DNA of 7,301 nt from assembly GCA_021813065.1 (NCBI GenBank), contig JAKALZ010000085.1, positions 1 to 7,301 on the forward strand. The letters are read 5' to 3'. The position numbers and the translations under genes are program-made. Positions 1-5,532 of this stretch are shown one piece after another. Numbering within the stretch: position 1 is the first letter of the stretch; every line of letters begins with the position of its first letter. Source of the stretch: a bacterium. Its GTDB lineage: Bacteria > Spirochaetota > Spirochaetia > Treponematales > Rectinemataceae. Below the pieces are notes generated by a model. The model was not told the origin of the DNA and made no database searches. It worked only from the letters and a program-made list of their open reading frames with translations.

Positions 1-1085
1 ATAGGCGCCGCAGAGCAATTCCACTCATATTCATAACTTGGGCGGCACTCGTCTTGTCTGGCTGCGAGAGCGGCCTCTTCGCCTCACTGTGGCCTGGCAC
101 GCGACAGTTCTCTGTCACGAACAAGGTTCAAGAGAAAGACCTCCGCGACGCCCTGCGGGTGCTGCACTCTCCTCAGCTTAAAAAGAGTGGAGACTACAGC
201 GTGCAGCGCATGCTCGCCGCTCGAAGAGTGTCGACAATTTTGCTTGAGAACAATCAGCAGGCGGAGGCGGCGCGATTTCTCTCCTCGCTCGCCGACGATC
301 ACGACGCGTACGAAGCCTGGTATCTCTTCGCGGCGGGCGCGGTGTACGAATCGATGGGAAGCGCTCCAATCGCGAGGCTCTATTTCGAGCGCATCATCAA
401 CACCCTCCCCGACATGACAATCGATGGACAGTCGATCCACAAAACTTGCCTCGTCAAGCTGCTCGCGAGCGACAGTCCGCCCGCGAAGAAGACCGCCTGG
501 TACCGTGAGTTCATCCAGCGCTTCCCCAATGCCGACGAAGTTGGGCCATTTCACTTTCTCCTCGCGAAGGAGTATGAGAAACTGGGCCTCTGGCCCCAGG
601 CGATCGACGAGTATCGGCAGTTTCTTCCCTATTTCAACGTCAATGTTCCAGGATACTCCGACGCGCACGACTATGCGAGAAAAATGGTCGAGTTCAACGA
701 CAGCCCGAAGGACTGGACCTACCCCAATCTCAGCGATCTCGTGAGCGGCATTCGCAAGGCAATCGCGGCGCGATCTCCACAAGCGCTCCGAAAATACATG
801 TCGAAAGCTGGATTTTTCGCCATGTCGTGGTACAAAGATGGCGGCGACGATTCAAATTCGAATGTGCTGTTCAATTTCAGCAATTTCATGACGAAGCCCG
901 TCTATGTGGCGCCGTCACTCGATCCTTCGCTCAATGATTCGGAAGCGTTTCTTCGAACTTCAGGGTGGACGGGGTACATTCCCGTGTGGTATCTATGCTT
1001 CCGCAGAGTCGATTTTCCGGCTGACCCCAGTGTGCACGGCAATTGGGAGTGGGCGGGCATCTATTTTGGAGAAAAAATGCAATGA
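1..1085 (+). CDS. TPR-type outer/inner-membrane lipoprotein, 5' end outside the window
   Basis: The reading frame is open from position 3 and its start codon lies upstream of the window. The first visible codons give four arginines and then a hydrophobic run (IPLIFITWAALV) ending in the lipobox LSGC, with the Cys codon at 63-65. This is a signal peptidase II signal, so the mature protein is a lipoprotein of 340 residues. A start at the TTG at 54 would delete the signal and is wrong. Counting from the lipid Cys, residues about 84-117 (W-Y-L-F-A-A-G-A-V-Y...A-R-L-Y-F-E-R-I...L-P) and 161-192 (F-H-F-L-L-A-K-E-Y-E-K-L-G...A-I-D-E-Y) look like TPR helix pairs. The region before residue 84 is helical and Ala/Leu-rich. 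The last 100 residues are aromatic-rich, end in a W-E-W-A-G-I-Y-F motif and are not TPR; I do not recognise them. TPR lipoproteins usually act as scaffolds. The 4-base overlap with the lytic transglycosylase gene suggests a partner role in cell-wall work (inference). Confidence 0.85.
   Translation, partial: RRRRAIPLIFITWAALVLSGCESGLFASLWPGTRQFSVTNKVQEKDLRDALRVLHSPQLKKSGDYSVQRMLAARRVSTILLENNQQAEAARFLSSLADDHDAYEAWYLFAAGAVYESMGSAPIARLYFERIINTLPDMTIDGQSIHKTCLVKLLASDSPPAKKTAWYREFIQRFPNADEVGPFHFLLAKEYEKLGLWPQAIDEYRQFLPYFNVNVPGYSDAHDYARKMVEFNDSPKDWTYPNLSDLVSGIRKAIAARSPQALRKYMSKAGFFAMSWYKDGGDDSNSNVLFNFSNFMTKPVYVAPSLDPSLNDSEAFLRTSGWTGYIPVWYLCFRRVDFPADPSVHGNWEWAGIYFGEKMQ
1068..1071 (+). promoter_or_regulatory. 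Ribosome binding site of the lytic transglycosylase gene
   Basis: GGAG lies inside the last codons of the upstream lipoprotein gene, followed by five A's and then an ATG at 1077 that is in the frame of the upstream gene. The real start at 1082 lies 10 bases after GGAG. The site supports the start at 1082 over the TTG at 1043. Confidence 0.6.
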
Positions 1086-2653
1086 CGAACCTTCGGCGCT
1101 TCGGAGTACTTATCACATTGTGCGCAGCCGCATCGCTCGCTTCGGCAAAGGACCTGGAGGGCGCCACTTCGCGTTCTGTCATAAACCCCGAGATCGCAAG
1201 TGTCTCTTCACAGCCCACCACGGCTTCTATGCCGCTTCCTTCCGAGTCAACACAGAGCGCGCCCTTAGCGCCGGCAACATCTGAAGCGGTGCCGCCAACA
1301 CCCGCGCCTTCCGCGCAGACCACACCACCTCCTCAGCCTCCTGCGCCAGTATCGCCCACACAGCCCGTGGATTCTCAATCATCGGCGTCGCCCCAACCCG
1401 ACACCGCCGATGAGATCCCTTCAGAGCCTATCGACGAGAGCCAGCAGACGCCTGACCTGAGCCAAGTGTCGCCGGAGCCGCCTAGCATCGAAGACCAGGC
1501 CAAGGCGCTCCAGTACGATATTCCCATGCCTTGGGGGCAGGATCTCTTTGAGAAGTATCGCCAGTATTACCTCAGCGACGATGGGCGCAAGATCATCCTC
1601 TCTACCATGGAAAAGGCAGCGCCTTTTATGGACTACATCCAGTCAAAAGTCGCTGAATTCGGCGTTCCCAAGGAACTGGCCTACCTGCCTGTCATTGAAT
1701 CGGCGTTTTCTCCCTTCGCCGTGTCGAGAAGCGGTGCCATGGGCATCTGGCAATTCATGCGCAATTCGATCCAGGGCTACGGAATGAAGATCAGTGACTG
1801 GGTGGACGACAGGCGCGACTTTATGAAGAGTACCGATGCTGCCCTGAACAAGCTTGTCGACAACTACGATTATCTCAAAGACTGGCCGCTGGCGATCGCG
1901 GCCTACAATGCGGGACTCGGCGCAATCGGTCGCGCGGTGAGCAATAACGACGGCAAGGCGGATTTCTGGCAAATCTACGACAAGGGCCTCGCCTCCAAAC
2001 AGGCTTTGGACTATGTGCCAAAATTCCTCGCGGTCGCTTCGATTCTTCGGTATCCCGACCTCTACGGCCTCGAGCTTCCTGCTTCGAGCGTAAAATGGGA
2101 AACAATATCGCTCAACCGTCAGGTCGATCTCAAACTTCTCGCCTCAAAGGCCGAGATTCCTCTCGATACTCTGAAGCTCGGCAACGCGGAACTGCACTAC
2201 ACCATCACGCCGCCTGAGGATTCGCACGTTCTTAAGATACCGGCGGATAAAACCGATCAGGTGAAGGCTATCCTCGCCGACCCCAACGCGCCGCTCATCC
2301 GCTACGAAATCTATAAGGTGAAGGAAGGCGACACGCTCACGGCGATCGCGAAGCATTACGGCATCTCTATTTCCATGATCGCCAAGGTGAATGGGGGAAT
2401 AAATCCCGATCATCTCAAAATTGGGCAGAAACTGATGATTCCGCTCTCAATGCAGCCGCTCAATGGATCGTCAGCTTCTTCTTCGCAATCGAGCGCATCG
2501 CTGACGACGCACACTGTCCAGAAAGGCGACACGCTCTACAGTCTCGCGCGTCGCTACGGAACGACCGCGCAGAAAATCGCGGCGCTCAATGGCATATCGA
2601 TGGAATCTATACTGAGAATTGGGCAGAAGCTCAAAGTCCCGTCGGTGCCGTAA
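1082..2653 (+). CDS. MltD-type lytic murein transglycosylase with two LysM domains
   Basis: This is a 523-residue exported enzyme that cleaves the glycan strand of peptidoglycan between MurNAc and GlcNAc with formation of 1,6-anhydro-MurNAc. Residues 1-22 are a signal peptide cleaved by signal peptidase I (ending S-L-A-S-A), not a lipobox as in E. coli MltD. Residues about 23-140 are a low-complexity Pro/Ser/Thr/Ala linker. Residues about 145-330 are the transglycosylase (SLT, family 1) domain: catalytic Glu206 in P-V-I-E-S-A-F-S-P, then S-G-A-M-G-I-W-Q-F (217-225), V-D-D-R-R-D (241-246), A-Y-N-A-G (274-278) and Y-V-P-K (311-314). Two LysM peptidoglycan-binding domains follow at about 411-454 and 477-520, each with a G-D-T-L core and a final I-G-Q-K-L motif. 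The ATG at 1082 overlaps the TGA of the lipoprotein gene (ATGA). A start at TTG 1043 would put 13 non-signal residues in front of the signal peptide. The family is certain; assignment to MltD itself rather than a relative is by domain order. Confidence 0.93.
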   Translation: MTNLRRFGVLITLCAAASLASAKDLEGATSRSVINPEIASVSSQPTTASMPLPSESTQSAPLAPATSEAVPPTPAPSAQTTPPPQPPAPVSPTQPVDSQSSASPQPDTADEIPSEPIDESQQTPDLSQVSPEPPSIEDQAKALQYDIPMPWGQDLFEKYRQYYLSDDGRKIILSTMEKAAPFMDYIQSKVAEFGVPKELAYLPVIESAFSPFAVSRSGAMGIWQFMRNSIQGYGMKISDWVDDRRDFMKSTDAALNKLVDNYDYLKDWPLAIAAYNAGLGAIGRAVSNNDGKADFWQIYDKGLASKQALDYVPKFLAVASILRYPDLYGLELPASSVKWETISLNRQVDLKLLASKAEIPLDTLKLGNAELHYTITPPEDSHVLKIPADKTDQVKAILADPNAPLIRYEIYKVKEGDTLTAIAKHYGISISMIAKVNGGINPDHLKIGQKLMIPLSMQPLNGSSASSSQSSASLTTHTVQKGDTLYSLARRYGTTAQKIAALNGISMESILRIGQKLKVPSVP

Positions 2654-2673
2654 CCCACACTTGGATTAAGGGG

Positions 2674-2698
2674 CCACGCCCTAGGTGGGGCGGGGTTT
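2674..2698 (+). terminator. Weak terminator-like hairpin after the lytic transglycosylase gene
   Basis: CGCCC (2677-2681) pairs with GGGCG (2688-2692) over a 6-base loop. CC (2674-2675) can pair with GG (2694-2695) after one mismatch. Only three T's follow (2696-2698), so termination would be weak. It lies 21 bases after the stop codon, as expected for the end of the transcription unit. Confidence 0.25.
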
Positions 2699-2742
2699 GG
2701 CACGGCGGGGCTTGGCGCGGCCGGGGCTCGGTTTGGCTCGGC
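2692..2742 (+). repeat. G-rich imperfect 15-bp tandem repeat
   Basis: Unit 1 is GGGGTTTGGCACGGC (2692-2706). Unit 2 is GGGGCTTGGCGCGGC (2707-2721), 13 of 15 identical. After a 6-base insertion a third unit, TCGGTTTGGCTCGGC (2728-2742), matches unit 1 at 12 of 15. The tract has strong G over C skew on the plus strand and contains several GGGG runs. It fills most of the gap between two convergent genes. No function can be read from it. Confidence 0.6.
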
Positions 2743-2801
2743 GACGCACACCGCGCGAAGATTCACGCATCCGCCAAGGAGAAATGCTCGGCCGCGCGGC
2801 T

Positions 2802-4031
2802 TCAGGCCATCATCGCGAGCGTCGCGAACACCTTCGCGTCGCCGATGATATTCGCGATATACGCGTTCTCGTTTGGCTGATGCGCTGTCTCATCCATCTT
2901 GGACCACACGAGGCAGTCGATTCCTGCTTTTCTCAGGTACGCGCCTACCGTGCCGCCGCCGACACCGATCGCTTTGGCCTCGACGCCGTAGACTCGGCGC
3001 ACCGCTTCAGAGAGCAGTTTTACGGAGGGAGCGTCGGCGGGCGTCGCCCTCGACTCATTGGATTGTACGATATCGAGGCGCACTGAAACGCCGTACTCCG
3101 CCTCGACCGCGTGGGTGAGTTTTTCTACCTCAGCAAGAGTAGTCGCGACCGAATACATCGGAAGAATGCGCATGTCGACATAGAAGACATCTTCGCCGGG
3201 AATCGTATTCACATTGGGGACATTCGCCTCTTTCTTGGTGGGGTTGATCGTCGTTCGGTCGGGGCTGAAGAGCGTGTCGCGGGCGGTAAAGAACGACTTT
3301 TCGAGGCGATGGATGCGCAGCGCGAGGTCGCAGCCCGCGAGGAAGGCGTTCGCTCCCTTGTCTGGCATCGCGGCGTGGGTCTGTGTGCCCTTGGTGGTCA
3401 CTTTGAGCCAGCAGATATTTTTTTCGGCCACCTCGATTTCGGTACCGTCAGGCGAGCCTCCATCAGGAATGATGATGATGTCGTCCTTCGTAAAGAGCGA
3501 GTGGTTCGCGAGGAGGTACTGAATGCCATACTTCGAGCCGACCTCTTCGTCCGCGATAAAGAGAAGCTTGATCGTCCGCTCGGGCACGATGCCGAGATCG
3601 AGGAAGGCCAGGGCAGCGAACACCGACGACACGAGCCCCTGCTGATTGTCCTCAACGCCCCTGCCGTACAGTTTTCCATCCTTGACTACCACCTTCCACG
3701 GATCGGTGTTCCAGAGCGTGCGCTCGCCCTCGGGCACCACATCGAGGTGTGTCATGATCCACAGAGGGCTATCCTTGCGCTTGCCCGGAATGGTCGCCAC
3801 GAGATTTGGGCGCAGTTTGGAGGGAACTCGCTCATCGGGCGCGTCGAATCGCTGAATATCGGAGATTCCCCGTTTCTTCAGCCATGTCTCAAGGGCTGCC
3901 GCCTTCTCGATTTCTCCGGCGCCATCCGATTCGGGGGCTAATGCGGGGTACGAGGTAAGAAGCGTTTCAAGCTCAATGATGCCCTTCTCCTGAGCATCGA
4001 GGAATTGCTCAATGCGGTTCATGTCTGTCAT
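2802..4031 (-). CDS. M20-family zinc metallopeptidase/deacylase (ArgE/DapE/PepV-like)
   Basis: This is a 409-residue cytoplasmic enzyme without a signal peptide. The M20 family hydrolyses small peptides or N-acyl amino acids with two metal ions; the substrate here cannot be read from sequence. Counting from the ATG at 4031, the metal and catalytic residues are all present: His95 and Asp97 in T-H-L-D-V-V-P, bridging Asp128 in G-R-G-V-E-D-N-Q-Q-G, Glu162-Glu163 in A-D-E-E-V-G-S, Asp190 in I-I-P-D-G-G, and His384 near the C-terminus (T-A-H-Q-P-N-E). His219 (Q-T-H-A-A-M-P-D-K-G) lies in the inserted lid/dimerisation domain. The G-R-G motif ends D-N-Q-Q-G rather than the D-M-K-G of DapE, so succinyl-diaminopimelate is not an assured substrate. 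It follows galE with 2 bases between TGA and ATG. An in-frame GTG at 4037, overlapping the galE stop as GTGA and 5 bases after AGGAG, is an equally plausible start (411 residues). The GTG at 4076 is too far upstream. Confidence 0.92.
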   Translation of the reverse strand: MTDMNRIEQFLDAQEKGIIELETLLTSYPALAPESDGAGEIEKAAALETWLKKRGISDIQRFDAPDERVPSKLRPNLVATIPGKRKDSPLWIMTHLDVVPEGERTLWNTDPWKVVVKDGKLYGRGVEDNQQGLVSSVFAALAFLDLGIVPERTIKLLFIADEEVGSKYGIQYLLANHSLFTKDDIIIIPDGGSPDGTEIEVAEKNICWLKVTTKGTQTHAAMPDKGANAFLAGCDLALRIHRLEKSFFTARDTLFSPDRTTINPTKKEANVPNVNTIPGEDVFYVDMRILPMYSVATTLAEVEKLTHAVEAEYGVSVRLDIVQSNESRATPADAPSVKLLSEAVRRVYGVEAKAIGVGGGTVGAYLRKAGIDCLVWSKMDETAHQPNENAYIANIIGDAKVFATLAMMA

Positions 4032-4033
4032 GG

Positions 4034-5020
4034 TCACTTTTTCTCCTGCGCTGAGTGCGTTTCGTACGCCCGCCACGACGTGGCGATAATTGTAGTGAGA
4101 TCTGAATACTCTGCTTTCCAGCCGAGCAGCGCCTTTGCCGCCGCGCTCGAGGCGACGAGCTTCGCCGGGTCTCCCGGCCTCCGGCCCGAAATGGTGGCCG
4201 GAATGGCCCTGCCTGTTATTTTTCTCGCGGCCTCGAGGATCTCGAGCACCGAGAGCCCCTGCTCCGACCCCAGGTTCACCGCGAAGCTCTTCGATTCATT
4301 GGCCAGATGCATGAGCGCGGCGTAGTGCGCGCGCGCAAGATCGGTGACATGAATGTAGTCGCGTACGCCCGAACCATCTGGCGTTGGAAAATCCGTGCCA
4401 AACACTTCAAGCTGAGGCATGAGCCCCATAGCGACTTCCATGATGACCGGCACGAGGTTCGCGGGCCGCTTTTCAAGTCCGCGCACTCTTCCCTCGGGAT
4501 CGTATCCCGCGGCATTGAAGTATCGGAGCGCCGCGTATCGCAGTCCTTTCAACCTGTCGTACCACTCAAGAATCCGTTCGATTTCGAGTTTCGTAAAGCC
4601 GTAGAAATTTTCGGGGTTTTTAGGATGCGCCTCATCGATGGGCAGGTACTTGGGCTCTCCGTAGATCGCCGCCGACGAAGAAAACACAAAATTCTGTACG
4701 CCAGCTTCGCATGCTGCGTTGAGGATGTTGATCGTGCCGCTCACATTTTGCAGCGCGTACTTCTCGGGATTCACCATCGATTCGCCGGCGGCCTTGGCGG
4801 CCGCGAGGTGGACTATCGCGTCGTAGCCGCGCTTCATCACACCGAGAATCGCCGCATAATCAAGAATATCTTCTTTGTAGAACCCATACTCGGGAAAAAT
4901 ATTTTCCTTCGTTCCTGTCGAAAGATTGTCGAGCACATCGACCTCAAGGCCGCGATCCGCGAAAAATCGCGCGACGTGGCTGCCGATATAACCGGCTCCT
5001 CCAATAACGAGCACTCTCAT
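4034..5020 (-). CDS. galE: UDP-glucose 4-epimerase GalE
   Basis: This 328-residue NAD-dependent short-chain dehydrogenase/reductase of the extended type interconverts UDP-glucose and UDP-galactose (Leloir pathway, and precursor supply for galactose-containing surface glycans). The N-terminal Rossmann motif G-G-A-G-Y-I-G is at residues 7-13. H-L-A-A-A-K-A-A-G-E-S is at 71-81. The catalytic Ser/Tyr/Lys set is in F-S-S-S-A-A-I-Y-G (113-121) and Tyr140-x-x-x-Lys144. The sugar-nucleotide loop D-G-S-G-V-R-D-Y-I-H-V is at 215-225. The length is close to the 338 residues of E. coli GalE. I chose the ATG at 5020 because the Rossmann strand starts at once (M-R-V-L-V-I-G-G); the TTG at 5041 would add seven residues without support. 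A GAGGG sits 11 bases upstream of the ATG. It is the first gene of an operon with the M20 enzyme. Whether the sugar specificity is strictly glucose/galactose or also the N-acetyl forms cannot be told from motifs alone. Confidence 0.93.
   Translation of the reverse strand: MRVLVIGGAGYIGSHVARFFADRGLEVDVLDNLSTGTKENIFPEYGFYKEDILDYAAILGVMKRGYDAIVHLAAAKAAGESMVNPEKYALQNVSGTINILNAACEAGVQNFVFSSSAAIYGEPKYLPIDEAHPKNPENFYGFTKLEIERILEWYDRLKGLRYAALRYFNAAGYDPEGRVRGLEKRPANLVPVIMEVAMGLMPQLEVFGTDFPTPDGSGVRDYIHVTDLARAHYAALMHLANESKSFAVNLGSEQGLSVLEILEAARKITGRAIPATISGRRPGDPAKLVASSAAAKALLGWKAEYSDLTTIIATSWRAYETHSAQEKK
4043..4047 (-). promoter_or_regulatory. Ribosome binding site of the M20 gene, inside the end of galE
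   Basis: AGGAG on the minus strand lies within the last codons of galE. It is 5 bases from the GTG at 4037 and 11 bases from the ATG at 4031. Either start couples M20 translation to galE, and it rules out the far upstream GTG at 4076. Confidence 0.6.
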
Positions 5021-5075
5021 AGCCGCGATTACCCTCTTCAAGCGGATTCAGCGCGCGTAAAAACGGCGCGTGACT

Positions 5076-5104
5076 ACTCTACCCCAGACCGAATGCGCGC
5101 GCAA
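5076..5104 (-). promoter_or_regulatory. Candidate sigma-70-type promoter of galE
   Basis: On the minus strand TTGCGC (5104-5099) and TAGAGT (5081-5076) are separated by 17 bases. This would give a leader of about 50 bases before the galE ATG. Only 3 of 6 and 4 of 6 bases match the consensus. The spacing and position fit, and the tRNA terminator upstream means galE needs a promoter here. Confidence 0.35.
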
Positions 5105-5165
5105 CATCACGCCATGTATCGCCGCTCTGGACATCATCGAGCTCGACAACGCCGCCCCTTCGGGC

Positions 5166-5193
5166 AAAAAAATGGCCACCCCTTAGGATGGCC
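5166..5193 (-). terminator. Rho-independent terminator of the tRNA-Val/tRNA-Phe unit
   Basis: On the minus strand GGCCATCC pairs with GGGTGGCC (8 bp, one G-T pair) across a TAAG loop, followed by A and seven T's. It begins 4 bases after the 3' end of tRNA-Phe. The U-tract lies only on the minus strand, so it stops tRNA transcription and insulates galE from it. Confidence 0.9.
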
Positions 5194-5197
5194 TCTC

Positions 5198-5270
5198 TGC
5201 CGCCGATCAGAATCGAACTGATGACACATGGATTTTCAGTCCATTGCTCTACCAACTGAGCTACAGCGGC
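5198..5270 (-). tRNA. tRNA-Phe (anticodon GAA)
   Basis: This is a complete 73-base cloverleaf. The acceptor stem GCCGCTG pairs with CGGCGGC (one T-G pair). The D arm is GCTC/GAGC, the anticodon stem ATGGA/TCCAT has loop CTGAAAA (anticodon GAA), the variable loop is GTGTC, and the T arm ATCAG/CTGAT has loop TTCGATT. The discriminator base is A. The 3' CCA is not encoded (GAG follows), so it must be added by tRNA nucleotidyltransferase. It is transcribed behind tRNA-Val with 44 bases between them. Confidence 0.97.
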
Positions 5271-5314
5271 GCGCGGTACTCGGTGTTCTTCGCGAATGCG
5301 AGCCACAAAGGCTT

Positions 5315-5388
5315 TGGGCGGTGCAAGAGTCGAACTTGCGACCCCCAGCGTGTCATACTGGTGCTCTAACCAACTGAGCTAACCGCCC
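5315..5388 (-). tRNA. tRNA-Val (anticodon GAC)
   Basis: This is a complete 74-base cloverleaf. The acceptor stem GGGCGGT pairs with ACCGCCC. The D arm is GCTC/GAGC with a 9-base loop. The anticodon stem CCAGT/GCTGG has loop ATGACAC (anticodon GAC, reading GUC and GUU). The variable loop is GGGTC, and the T arm GCAAG/CTTGC has loop TTCGACT. The discriminator base is A and no CCA is encoded. It is the first gene of the tRNA unit, about 20 bases after the predicted transcription start. Confidence 0.97.
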
Positions 5389-5413
5389 GCGCATGTCGCA
5401 AATGACAGAAGCT

Positions 5414-5443
5414 CTTATACCAGACAGCCGCCACGAATGTCAA
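5414..5443 (-). promoter_or_regulatory. Strong sigma-70-type promoter of the tRNA unit
   Basis: On the minus strand a perfect -35 box TTGACA (5443-5438) and a -10 box TATAAG (5419-5414) are separated by 18 bases. Transcription would start near 5407 and run into tRNA-Val. This is the best promoter match in the window, as expected for a stable-RNA gene. Confidence 0.85.
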
Positions 5444-5480
5444 GCGACTTCACATTCCAAGCGATTGTTCCTTCGATGAA

Positions 5481-5509
5481 TTGCCTTTGCTGCTATTACC
5501 GAGTAGAAT
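5481..5509 (+). promoter_or_regulatory. Candidate promoter of the chaperone-usher operon
   Basis: TTGCCT (5481-5486) and TAGAAT (5504-5509) are separated by exactly 17 bases. The start point would fall near 5516, giving a very short leader that begins just before the ribosome binding site at 5521-5529. The promoter is divergent from the tRNA promoter. The match is 4 of 6 and 5 of 6 to the sigma-70 consensus. Confidence 0.5.
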
Positions 5510-5520
5510 TATAAAGATAA

Positions 5521-5529
5521 AGGGAGGAG
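5521..5529 (+). promoter_or_regulatory. Strong ribosome binding site of the chaperone gene
   Basis: AGGGAGGAG precedes the ATG at 5533 by 3 bases, and its inner GGAG is 6 bases from the ATG. It is the strongest Shine-Dalgarno sequence in the window and fixes the start. Confidence 0.8.
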
Positions 5530-5532
5530 CCT

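Noticed and set aside
2791..2800. Perfect 10-base palindrome GCCGCGCGGC just after the M20 stop
   Set aside because: It leaves no proper loop and has no T-tract on the minus strand, so it is not a convincing terminator; such palindromes are common in GC-rich DNA.
2685..3086. Plus-strand open frame with an AGGAG-like site and ATG near 2784
   Set aside because: It runs antisense to the M20 gene, its first part is the translated 15-bp repeat, and the product is Arg/His-rich without any recognisable domain.
3111..3941. Long plus-strand open frame (276 codons) across the M20 gene
   Set aside because: It is the antisense shadow of a well-supported M20 gene with all catalytic motifs; the GC-rich codon pattern produces such frames.
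4307..5221. Long plus-strand open frame (304 codons) across galE and into the tRNA region
   Set aside because: It is antisense to galE and its end overlaps tRNA-Phe; the composition (Arg, His, Val) is that of a shadow frame.
5287..5300. TTCTTCGCGAATG shared between the tRNA spacer and the usher gene near 6928
   Set aside because: A single 13-base match with no context in common; most likely chance.
5079..5306. Minus-strand open frame across tRNA-Phe
   Set aside because: The middle part (A-V-A-Q-L-V-E-Q-W) is the familiar false translation of a tRNA gene. Only its tail is kept, as the LysM-like trace.
5198..5388. tRNA genes as an integration site for a mobile element
   Set aside because: I found no integrase, no second copy of a tRNA 3' end and no attachment-site repeat in the window.
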